From Treponema sp. (GTDB lineage: Bacteria > Spirochaetota > Spirochaetia > Treponematales > Breznakiellaceae): a DNA stretch of 5,289 bases. The stretch is taken from assembly GCA_031273835.1 (NCBI GenBank), contig JAISRD010000013.1, positions 1-5,289 on the forward strand. Reading direction: 5' to 3'. Numbering within the stretch: position 1 is the first letter of the stretch; each line of letters opens with the position of its first letter. Positions 1 to 4,798 of the stretch are shown here, in pieces. The position numbers and the translations under genes were made by a program. The notes under the pieces are model-generated. The model saw only the letters and a list, made by a program, of their open reading frames with translations. It searched no databases and was not told the DNA's origin.

Positions 1-649
1 CCCGGGAAACCCTGAGCTTCGCCGCGTCCAGCAGTTCCGGCTGAACGCCGTACACATACCAGAGGACCGCCGCGGTGATGAGGCCCTCCACAAGGCCTAT
101 GGCCAGGTGTATGGGCTGCATCAACACAACGAAGGCCCCGAAGGGAAGCTCGGTAACCCCCGAAAACAGGGTTTCCAGGACCACGCTGAAGGCCCCGGCC
201 TGGAGGCCTATGACTACCGAAAGTATCGAGGCAAGGGCGATGTTCTTCCGGTTTAAGCCCCCTCTTGTCAGGGGCTTAAAGACAAAGCTATAGGCAAGGC
301 AGGCGGTAACCCCCATGTTAAAGACATTACAGCCGAAAGCCAAAAGGCCCCCGTCGGCGAAGAAGAGGCACTGGATCAGCAGTACCGAGGCCAGGACGAT
401 CAGCGCCGGAAAGGGCCCCAGGAGGGCCGCCAGGAGCACCCCTCCCCCTATGTGGCCGCTGGAACCGGTGCCTGGTATGGTAAAGTTGATCATCTGGGCG
501 GCAAAGACAAAGGCCCCCATAATTCCCATGAGGGGAACCTTCTTTTCGTCCGGAACGGTCTTCTTAACCGCGTAAGCCAGGGCCGCGGCGCTGACCGCAG
601 TCATGGCCCCCCCTACAGCGGGTGAAAGTAAAGCGTCAGACATGTGCAT
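1..649 (-). CDS. CbiM/NikM-type nickel or cobalt transport permease, partial (LarMN-like)
   Basis: This is the substrate-binding membrane component (S component) of an energy-coupling-factor transporter for Ni2+ or Co2+, in the cytoplasmic membrane. The protein begins MHMSDALLSPAVGG, the family's signature start. In NikM/CbiM structures the amino terminus and His2 bind the metal, and that His is present. The conserved block TGSSGHIGGG (about residues 68-77) carries another expected ligand His, followed by hydrophobic segments and the typical FGCNVFNMG (about residues 105-113). About 216 codons are visible and the frame is still open at the window edge, so a C-terminal CbiN-like fusion cannot be assessed. 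The ATG is preceded by AAAGGAG (656-662) six bases upstream. It overlaps the larB stop by 14 bases, which implies coupling. Position in a lar operon points to nickel supply for the NPN cofactor, so a LarMN role is likely. Substrate choice between Ni and Co is inference. Confidence 0.93.
   Translation of the reverse strand, partial: MHMSDALLSPAVGGAMTAVSAAALAYAVKKTVPDEKKVPLMGIMGAFVFAAQMINFTIPGTGSSGHIGGGVLLAALLGPFPALIVLASVLLIQCLFFADGGLLAFGCNVFNMGVTACLAYSFVFKPLTRGGLNRKNIALASILSVVIGLQAGAFSVVLETLFSGVTELPFGAFVVLMQPIHLAIGLVEGLITAAVLWYVYGVQPELLDAAKLRVSR
252..280. repeat. Perfect 10-bp inverted repeat inside the permease gene
   Basis: The arms TTTAAGCCCC (252-261) and GGGGCTTAAA (271-280) are perfect complements around a 9-base loop. 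They fall in codons for a basic segment (about residues 123-133, FKPLTRGGLNRK), which looks like a loop between hydrophobic segments. No T-run follows on the minus strand, so it is not a standard terminator. It may be chance from GC-rich codon use. Confidence 0.6.
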
Positions 650-1331
650 AAGCAGCTCCTTTGTTTATAAGATTGGCCAGATACCCGGCCCCGAATCCGT
701 TGTCAATATTCACCACCGAAACCCCCGGGGCGCAGGCGGTGAGCATCCCCAGCAGGGCGGAAAGCCCCCCGAAGGAAGCGCCGTAACCGGCGCTGGTGGG
801 CAGGGCAATCACCGGGACCGCCACAAGCCCCGCGATGACCGACGGGAGGGCCCCCTCCATGCCGGCGGCGGCCACAATAACCCGTGCTTCACGGAGTTCC
901 CCCAGGCGGTCGAAGAGCCGGTGTATCCCCGCCACCCCCACGTCGCAGGAAAGCAGGACCTTGCTGCCGAAAAATTCCGCGGTCCGCACCGCCTCCAGCG
1001 CCGCCGGAAGATCCGAGGTTCCCGCCGCGGCCACGGCCACCAGGCCCGCCGCCTCTCCGCCGCCGCCTATGGTTAAAGTCCGGGCGGTCTCGTCGTATAC
1101 CGCCCCGGGGAAACGCCCCCTGATCCGCTCCGCCAGGGCCGGTTCCGCCCTGGTTCCCAGGACGGGCAGACCCTGTTCCCGCATACGGACCATGATAGCC
1201 TCGGCCTGATCGGCGCTTTTCCCGGCGCAGTACACCACCTCGGGATAGCCGGTACGGTCCTGCCGCTTAAGGTCGATACGGGCAAAGCCGAGGTCCGCCG
1301 GATCAGTCATGGACCTTGCCGGCCGCGTCAT
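636..1331 (-). CDS. larB: LarB, pyridinium-3,5-biscarboxylic acid mononucleotide synthase
   Basis: LarB carries out the first step of NPN cofactor synthesis: it carboxylates the pyridinium ring of nicotinic acid adenine dinucleotide and hydrolyses the phosphoanhydride, giving the biscarboxylated mononucleotide. The cytoplasmic protein has a C-terminal PurE-like (AIR carboxylase) domain. Visible marks are DLGFARID (residues 13-20), YPEVVYCAGKS (29-39), GTSDLPAALEA (104-114), the glycine-rich PTSAGYGASFGGL (178-190) and VVNIDNGFGAG (206-216). Cys200 in TACAPG probably matches the catalytic Cys221 of the L. plantarum enzyme. At 231 residues it lacks roughly 20-30 residues found before DLGFA in most relatives. 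Two starts are possible: ATG at 1331 (longest frame, no Shine-Dalgarno, in-frame TAA two codons upstream) or ATG at 1310 (AAGG four bases upstream, overlapping the larC stop by 8 bases). I list the longer because the family is longer, but 1310 is as likely. Confidence 0.95.
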   Translation of the reverse strand: MTRPARSMTDPADLGFARIDLKRQDRTGYPEVVYCAGKSADQAEAIMVRMREQGLPVLGTRAEPALAERIRGRFPGAVYDETARTLTIGGGGEAAGLVAVAAAGTSDLPAALEAVRTAEFFGSKVLLSCDVGVAGIHRLFDRLGELREARVIVAAAGMEGALPSVIAGLVAVPVIALPTSAGYGASFGGLSALLGMLTACAPGVSVVNIDNGFGAGYLANLINKGAAYAHV

Positions 1332-2571
1332 TGCCGGTTACGCCGTTGTTGTTGACTGCGCCGTTGTTGATTGGCGATTGTTGATGGATGATCCGCTCCG
1401 CCTCTTCCAGGGAAATTCCCCGTTCCCGGGCAAGGCGGGCCCGGTCCTCGTATTCAAACTTGAAACGCAGGGGCCTTCCCTCAAAAAACAGTTCCTTCTT
1501 CCGGGCGGTTCCGAAATCCCCCCGTACTTCGGTTTCCTCCCGTTTCAGGGAAAACCGCCGCAGGGGGATCTCCCGGAATCCCGCGGCGGCGGAACACCGG
1601 AAAACGGTACGCCGCAGGGCGTCGAGTTCCCGGGGAGCGGCGAGTACCGAGACTATCGTTCCGGGCCGGGACTTTTTCATCACGCAGGGGGTAAAGGTTA
1701 CATCCAGGGCGCCTGATGCAAAAAGGGCCTCCATAAAAAAGCCCAGTTCTTCACCGCTCATGTCGTCGATGTTTGTCTCAAGCAGGGTAAGTTCCTCGAT
1801 TACGGCGGATTCCCCGCCGGGCAAAGCCCCGGCGGAAAGTCCGGGGCTTTGCCTCAGGGAAAGGCGCAGTACGTTGGGCTTATCGAGCTTACGCTTTCCT
1901 ATACCGTAGCCCGTCCTCAGTTCCCTGAAACTCCCGGCGGCGGTGAACTCATCCACCGACGCGGCAAGTATGGCCGCCCCCGTGGGGGTGGTCATCTCTT
2001 TGTTGAAGCCGCCGGTCCTGACGGGAAGCCCCCGGCAGAGTATCAGCGTCGCCGGGGCGGGAACCGGCAGTTCCCCGTGTTCGCAGAGTACCGTACCGCC
2101 CCCCAGCTCAATTTCACCGCAGCTGATCCGGTCCGGCTTGAGGATCTCAAGGCAGACCGCGGTTCCCACGACGTCAACAATCGAATCCAGGGCCCCTACT
2201 TCGTGGAAGGCCACCTCATCAAGAGCGGTCCCGTGTACCTGGGATTCCGCCGCGGCGATACGGGAAAAAATAGCCAACCCCCGCCCCTTCGCCCCGGCGC
2301 CGAGGCCGGATCTTTCTATCAGTTCCCGGATCTCCCTCCAGGAACGGCCGTGTTCGTGATGTCCGCGGTTTAATTCCCCGGTTTCTACAACAGCGCTGGT
2401 CCCGGTGATGCCGCAGCGTTGATCCCGGTGGAAGTTGAGCTCCCACCCCGGGACGCCCAGTTTATCCAGTTCCGCCTTAAGCTCCTCCGGTTTAACCCCC
2501 AGATCGACAAAGGCCCCCAGGGCCATGTCCCCGGAGATTCCCGCAAAGCAGTCAAAGTGCAGGGTTTTCAA
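1303..2571 (-). CDS. larC: LarC, CTP-dependent nickel insertion protein (pincer cofactor cyclometallase)
   Basis: LarC inserts nickel into the dithiocarboxylated nucleotide made by LarB and LarE, using CTP, and so completes the NPN cofactor in the cytoplasm. The 422-residue protein contains both halves in one frame. The N-terminal LarC1 part has FDCFAGISGDMALGA (6-20), a His-rich stretch GHHEHGRSW (70-78), EVAFHEVGALDSIVDVVG (119-136) and MTTPTGAAIL (193-202). The C-terminal LarC2 part starts near LLETNIDDMSGEELG (263-277) and has VMKKSRPGT (297-305). In L. plantarum the halves are joined by a programmed frameshift; here no frameshift is needed. The start is TTG at 2571: GGGAGG lies six bases upstream, it overlaps the larE stop as TTGA, and the protein begins at the family's usual MKTLHFDCF. 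Residues about 397-422 form an Asn/Gly-rich tail (INNGAVNNNG) not expected in the family. Confidence 0.96.
   Translation of the reverse strand: MKTLHFDCFAGISGDMALGAFVDLGVKPEELKAELDKLGVPGWELNFHRDQRCGITGTSAVVETGELNRGHHEHGRSWREIRELIERSGLGAGAKGRGLAIFSRIAAAESQVHGTALDEVAFHEVGALDSIVDVVGTAVCLEILKPDRISCGEIELGGGTVLCEHGELPVPAPATLILCRGLPVRTGGFNKEMTTPTGAAILAASVDEFTAAGSFRELRTGYGIGKRKLDKPNVLRLSLRQSPGLSAGALPGGESAVIEELTLLETNIDDMSGEELGFFMEALFASGALDVTFTPCVMKKSRPGTIVSVLAAPRELDALRRTVFRCSAAAGFREIPLRRFSLKREETEVRGDFGTARKKELFFEGRPLRFKFEYEDRARLARERGISLEEAERIIHQQSPINNGAVNNNGVTGNDAAGKVHD
1341..1369. repeat. Short direct repeat coding the Asn-rich tail of LarC
   Basis: CGCCGTTGTTG occurs at 1341-1351 and again at 1359-1369, 18 bases apart, so the reading frame is kept. 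On the minus strand it codes the NNG units of the LarC tail. GATTG and TTGATGG fragments continue the simple pattern to about 1390. This looks like slippage-grown sequence, and it lies just upstream of the larB start. Confidence 0.7.
1820..1853. repeat. Perfect 13-bp inverted repeat at the LarC1/LarC2 linker
   Basis: The arms GGCAAAGCCCCGG (1820-1832) and CCGGGGCTTTGCC (1841-1853) are exact complements around an 8-base loop. In larC mRNA this is a strong GC-rich hairpin. It encodes about residues 240-251 (RQSPGLSAGALP), the linker between the two LarC domains. No U-run follows on the minus strand, so it is not a standard intrinsic terminator. Confidence 0.85.
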
Positions 2572-3482
2572 GAAGGACCTCCCGCTTCTTCATTTATGCC
2601 GCCCCGCTCAAGAACCCTGTTCATGCTCCCCGTTGTATAGCCCTCAAGTTCCAGGGCGGCATAGACAAAGCCCCGGCTTTTAAGGGCCCGGGAAACGGCG
2701 TCCATGAGGGCCGTGTCAAAGAAACGGCTCCGTTCCTCCGGCGCCACCTCGATACGGGCCATATCCCCATGGGAACGGACCCTGAACTGGCGGAACCCGA
2801 AGGAACGCAGGGCGATCTCGGCCCCCTCAATTCGGGAAAGTTTCGCCCCGTCTATCCGCTCCCCGTAGGGGATGCGGGAGGCAAGGCAGGCAAAGGCGGG
2901 CTTGTTCCAGGTGGGAAGATCAAAACGGCGGGAAAGTTCCCTGATTTCGGCCTTGGTGAGCCCCGCCTCCCTTAAGGGGCTTAAAACGCCCAGCTCCGCC
3001 AGGGCTTGAAGGCCCGGCCGGTAATCGGTCAAATCATCCTGGTTCGACCCGTCAAAGACCGCCGCCAGCCCCCGTTCCCGGGCCTCCTGGAAAATACGGC
3101 GGAATTCCTTTTTTTTGCAAAAATAACAGCGGTTTTTGGGATTTTCCGCCACTTCCTCGTCAATTTCAGGCTCTTCCACAAGGATATGTTCAATGCCCAG
3201 CCTTCCGGCAAGCGCGGCGGCGTCGTCAATTTCACTTTTCGGAAGCATGGGGGAAACAATGGTCACCGCCACGGCCCGTTTACCCAGGGCGGCGGCGGCG
3301 GCGTGGCAGAGAAAGGAACTGTCCACACCGCCGGAAAAGGCCACCGCCCCGCTCCCCCGCTCCGCAAGGATCGCCAGGAGACGCCGGTATTTTTCTTCTA
3401 TAAGCGCAGGCGCGGCGCTTACCGGCGGGGTACTTACAGGGCCTGCGCAATCCGGCGGATCGGCGCTTACGGCTAGGGTCAT
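2568..3482 (-). CDS. larE: LarE, ATP-dependent sulfur transferase, three-cysteine type
   Basis: LarE activates the carboxylates made by LarB with ATP and replaces oxygen with sulfur, forming the dithio ligand that later holds nickel. Counting from the ATG at 3482 the protein has 304 residues. It carries the PP-loop SGGVDSS (50-56), FDGSNQDDLTDYRPG (143-157), PAFACLASRIPYGERI (195-210) and a C-terminal GYTTGSMN (281-288). Cys199 corresponds to the sacrificial Cys176 of L. plantarum LarE. Two more cysteines, in CYFC (119 and 122), put it with three-cysteine LarEs reported to bind a [4Fe-4S] cluster as sulfur carrier; that assignment is from family knowledge. AAGGAG (3493-3498) lies 10 bases before the chosen ATG and 4 before an in-frame GTG at 3488. 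A longer frame from ATG 3521 has no good Shine-Dalgarno site. The first 25 or so residues are Ala/Pro-rich and not conserved. It is the first gene of the operon. Confidence 0.95.
   Translation of the reverse strand: MTLAVSADPPDCAGPVSTPPVSAAPALIEEKYRRLLAILAERGSGAVAFSGGVDSSFLCHAAAAALGKRAVAVTIVSPMLPKSEIDDAAALAGRLGIEHILVEEPEIDEEVAENPKNRCYFCKKKEFRRIFQEARERGLAAVFDGSNQDDLTDYRPGLQALAELGVLSPLREAGLTKAEIRELSRRFDLPTWNKPAFACLASRIPYGERIDGAKLSRIEGAEIALRSFGFRQFRVRSHGDMARIEVAPEERSRFFDTALMDAVSRALKSRGFVYAALELEGYTTGSMNRVLERGGINEEAGGPS
2578..2583 (-). promoter_or_regulatory. larC ribosome binding site fixing a TTG start
   Basis: GGGAGG on the minus strand, six bases before TTG at 2571, inside the last codons of larE. 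No ATG lies nearby in this frame, and the family's first residues follow directly, so TTG is the start. Confidence 0.85.
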
Positions 3483-3492
3483 AATCACAGGA

Positions 3493-3535
3493 CTCCTTGA
3501 CCAAATATGTGGAGAGTTCATCTCTCAAGGAGCCC
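3493..3535 (-). promoter_or_regulatory. Stem that sequesters the larE Shine-Dalgarno site
   Basis: On the minus strand CTCCTTGA (3532-3525) is perfectly complementary to TCAAGGAG (3500-3493), which contains the larE Shine-Dalgarno AAGGAG. In RNA the stem extends to 11 pairs, GGGCUCCUUGA with UCAAGGAGUCC, including one G-U. The enclosed segment contains a second small hairpin, GAGAG-AUGAA-CUCUC (3526-3512). When folded, the ribosome site would be double-stranded, so this looks like a translational switch for larE. The pairing is seen directly; the regulatory role is inferred. Confidence 0.6.
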
Positions 3536-3544
3536 TTCATGGGC
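3532..3544 (-). promoter_or_regulatory. Leader hairpin with AUGAA loop
   Basis: On the minus strand GCCC-ATGAA-GGGC forms a 4-bp stem with a five-base loop. It shares positions 3532-3535 with the Shine-Dalgarno-sequestering stem, so the two cannot both be fully formed. Confidence 0.45.
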
Positions 3545-3564
3545 GGCAAATCGGTATAAAAAGC

Positions 3565-3595
3565 GGATAAAAGAGCCTCCGTTCACCGGAAGCCC
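3565..3595 (-). terminator. Terminator-like hairpin in the larE leader (possible attenuator)
   Basis: On the minus strand GGGCTTCCG (3595-3587), loop GTGAA, then CGGAGGCTC (3581-3573) forms a 9-pair stem with two G-U pairs. TTTT follows at once and a second T5 run about six bases later. It lies between the likely promoter and larE, so it would act on the lar transcript as an attenuator. It could instead stop transcripts coming from the MEMO gene upstream. The U-run is short, so termination efficiency is uncertain. Confidence 0.5.
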
Positions 3596-3618
3596 GCCGC
3601 CGGAATAAGGACGGCGGC
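3596..3618 (-). promoter_or_regulatory. GC-rich leader hairpin
   Basis: GCCGCCG (3618-3612 read on the minus strand) pairs with CGGCGGC (3602-3596) around a 9-base loop. It directly abuts the terminator-like hairpin, so the two stems could stack end to end. Confidence 0.6.
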
Positions 3619-3622
3619 CTGG

Positions 3623-3636
3623 AGGGTTTCAACCCT
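3623..3636 (-). promoter_or_regulatory. 5'-terminal leader hairpin
   Basis: AGGGT-TGAA-ACCCT on the minus strand is a perfect 5-bp stem with a four-base loop. It falls at the expected transcription start, about 7 bases after the -10 element, so it would cap the 5' end of the lar mRNA. Hairpins at this position often slow 5'-end decay. Confidence 0.5.
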
Positions 3637-3642
3637 GCGGAT

Positions 3643-3671
3643 ATATCAGCATAATTCGGAATTTATGTCAA
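3643..3671 (-). promoter_or_regulatory. Promoter of the lar operon
   Basis: Reading the minus strand, a perfect TTGACA (3671-3666) is followed by 17 bases and then TGATAT (3648-3643). A TG one base before the hexamer makes it an extended -10. The -10 itself matches the sigma-70 consensus at only 3 of 6 positions, which the TG and the perfect -35 would offset. The predicted start near 3636 gives a leader of about 155 bases before larE. Confidence 0.65.
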
Positions 3672-3786
3672 GGCCGGAACCAGGGCGAGCAATTCTCAGA
3701 TTGCCCCCGGTTTGTCTCACATCGGGGATACGCTCCCCTACCGCCGCCGGGCATTTTTCGGATAGTCCGGTTGTAAAAGCCGGAGC
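3672..3786. other. Intergenic stretch between the MEMO gene and the lar promoter
   Basis: This is the upstream part of a gene-free gap of about 300 bases (3483-3786). After the MEMO stop there are weak GC hairpins on the minus strand, TCCGG/CCGGA and GGGGA-GCGTA-TCCCC, but neither has a T-run. No clear terminator for the MEMO gene is seen, so some read-through into lar is possible. I see no gene or tRNA here. Confidence 0.5.
3689..3704. promoter_or_regulatory. 16-bp dyad upstream of the lar promoter, candidate operator
   Basis: GCAAT-TCTCAG-ATTGC is a perfect 5-6-5 inverted repeat, 17 bases upstream of the -35 hexamer. The size and arm spacing resemble sites of Crp/Fnr-type activators; L. 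plantarum LarR, from that family, is reported to use a 16-bp palindromic Lar box. The arm sequence is not the classic TGTGA, and no regulator gene is in the window. It could also be a chance hairpin. Confidence 0.35.
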
Positions 3787-4704
3787 TTATACCCAGCGCA
3801 GGGCGGCGTAGCCCACAAAAGAATCGGGGATTTCCCCCTCCCCCGCCGTATCGGCGCTGGTTCCATAGGCGAGCAGTTCCGCCGAGGGGGGCCGCGCCGG
3901 GGAAAGGGCGCTTTCCGCCCCGCCCCCGGAGGCGGCGGTTTCGGCGGCGAAACCCAGGCAGCCCAGGGCCGCCCCGGCGGAACAGGCGGATTTTTCCCCT
4001 TCGGCCCGGGCCAGGACCGCCCCGCCGTCGCCCTCAAGGACCGCCTCGATAAAACGGCGGTCGTTGACGGTTTTTACCCAGTCCAGGGCCCGCCGCCCCG
4101 AACCGCGGGGGGTAAAGCCGTAGTTGTACCCGTAGTGGGTTAAGTCGGTGGAACCGAGGACCTTGATTTCCCGGCCCAGGGACAGGGCCGAACGGGCAAG
4201 AACCCTTCCCGCCTCATAGGAGGCGGTTTCCGCCGGAAGGCGGAGCCAGAGGAGGCGCGCCCTGGGGAAAAAGTACTTAACCATGGGGAGCAGTACCTCA
4301 ACGGTGTTGTCGGCGTAACGGTCGGCCCCGCCCCCCAGTTCCCTGAGGAGGAGGTCCCGAAGACCTGAGTCCATTTCCAGCGGCCCCAGGGGGGTGTCCG
4401 CCCCGTCTTCCAGGGCAAAGAGGGGCGGCGCCCCGGCGGGAAGGTGTCCCCCTATGACCGCCACCGTGCCGTCCCAGCCTTCGCGGGACCCGGGGGAGTT
4501 CCCGGCGGCCCTTCCCGCCAGGGCGGAAACCGAAGCGGCGGCGAGGACCCCGGAATAGTACCAGCCGGCGTGGGGCGCGAGGGCGATCTTGCAGACCGGC
4601 CCTGGGGGAAAAGCCGGGGGAGGAAGGGCCTCTAAAAAAGCGGCTATTTTTTCCGGGCGCCGGGGATACCAGCCCGCCGACAGACAGGATCTTCGTATAT
4701 TCAT
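3787..4704 (-). CDS. MEMO family protein (AmmeMemoRadiSam system protein B-like)
   Basis: This is a 305-residue cytoplasmic protein of the MEMO family, related to extradiol dioxygenases and to human MEMO1. Its bacterial function is not established. The start resembles the family's (SAGWYPRRPEKI, 9-20). Three positions that bind metal in human MEMO1 (His49, His81, Cys244) appear to be kept: His45 in APHAGWYYSG, His87 in IGGHLP and Cys241 in SACSAGAALG. STDLTHYG (185-192) and the C-terminal YGTSAD (280-285) and SFVGYAALRW (295-304) also fit. The usual EHSxE segment reads DNTVEVLLP (132-140), so one conserved His is absent. The ATG at 4704 has GGTGA five bases upstream; a TTG at 4728 has no support. 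Bacterial MEMO genes often sit with AMMECR1 and a radical SAM gene, but neither is visible. It points the same way as lar, yet a promoter separates them, so a functional link is unproven. Confidence 0.88.
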   Translation of the reverse strand: MNIRRSCLSAGWYPRRPEKIAAFLEALPPPAFPPGPVCKIALAPHAGWYYSGVLAAASVSALAGRAAGNSPGSREGWDGTVAVIGGHLPAGAPPLFALEDGADTPLGPLEMDSGLRDLLLRELGGGADRYADNTVEVLLPMVKYFFPRARLLWLRLPAETASYEAGRVLARSALSLGREIKVLGSTDLTHYGYNYGFTPRGSGRRALDWVKTVNDRRFIEAVLEGDGGAVLARAEGEKSACSAGAALGCLGFAAETAASGGGAESALSPARPPSAELLAYGTSADTAGEGEIPDSFVGYAALRWV

Positions 4705-4798
4705 CTTTTCACCCGAGGATTTCCTCAAAAACGCCCGAAACGCGGAAAATCCTCATCTTATCCTAGCGAATAAACGATAATTAATATACAATACCACT
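4705..4798. promoter_or_regulatory. Divergent AT-rich intergenic region with minus-strand promoter candidate
   Basis: These 94 bases separate the MEMO gene from the plus-strand membrane protein gene and are AT-rich against GC-rich surroundings. On the minus strand two -10-like hexamers lie side by side, TAAGAT (4760-4755) and TAGGAT (4765-4760), with no convincing -35 at normal spacing. An inverted repeat GAGGA-TT-TCCTC (4715-4726) lies between them and the MEMO start and could be an operator or a small mRNA hairpin. Confidence 0.35.
4785..4792 (+). promoter_or_regulatory. -10-like element very close to the ATG
   Basis: TATACAAT gives two overlapping -10 candidates, TATACA and TACAAT, the second ending only six bases before the ATG at 4799. 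The matching -35 position is poor (TAGCGA at 4764-4769 for TACAAT). If this is the promoter, transcription would begin at or next to the start codon. Confidence 0.3.

Noticed and set aside
603..2373. Long plus-strand open frames opposite larB and larC (for example 603-1076, 1388-1909, 1849-2373)
   Set aside because: They are antisense to strongly supported genes, arise from GC-rich codon bias, and their translations are low-complexity Arg/Pro/Gly-rich with no family resemblance.
1303..2571. Programmed frameshift in larC as in L. plantarum
   Set aside because: LarC1 and LarC2 motifs lie in one uninterrupted frame and no slippery heptamer is visible near the linker hairpin.
2969..2978. CCCTTAAGGG palindrome in larE
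   Set aside because: A 10-bp palindrome without a loop or partner site is expected by chance in GC-rich coding sequence and has no matching context.
3280..3549. Minus-strand 89-codon frame starting in the lar leader, a possible leader peptide overlapping larE
   Set aside because: It has no Shine-Dalgarno site, its downstream part is an out-of-frame shadow of larE, and there is no run of regulatory codons.
3006..3570. Plus-strand open frames opposite larE
   Set aside because: They mirror larE codons, have no recognisable protein motifs and run into the lar promoter and leader region.
3483..3642. Cobalamin or NiCo riboswitch
   Set aside because: Nickel and cobalt genes downstream made this worth checking, but I could not find the conserved boxes of either class by eye. 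An Infernal search against Rfam would decide.
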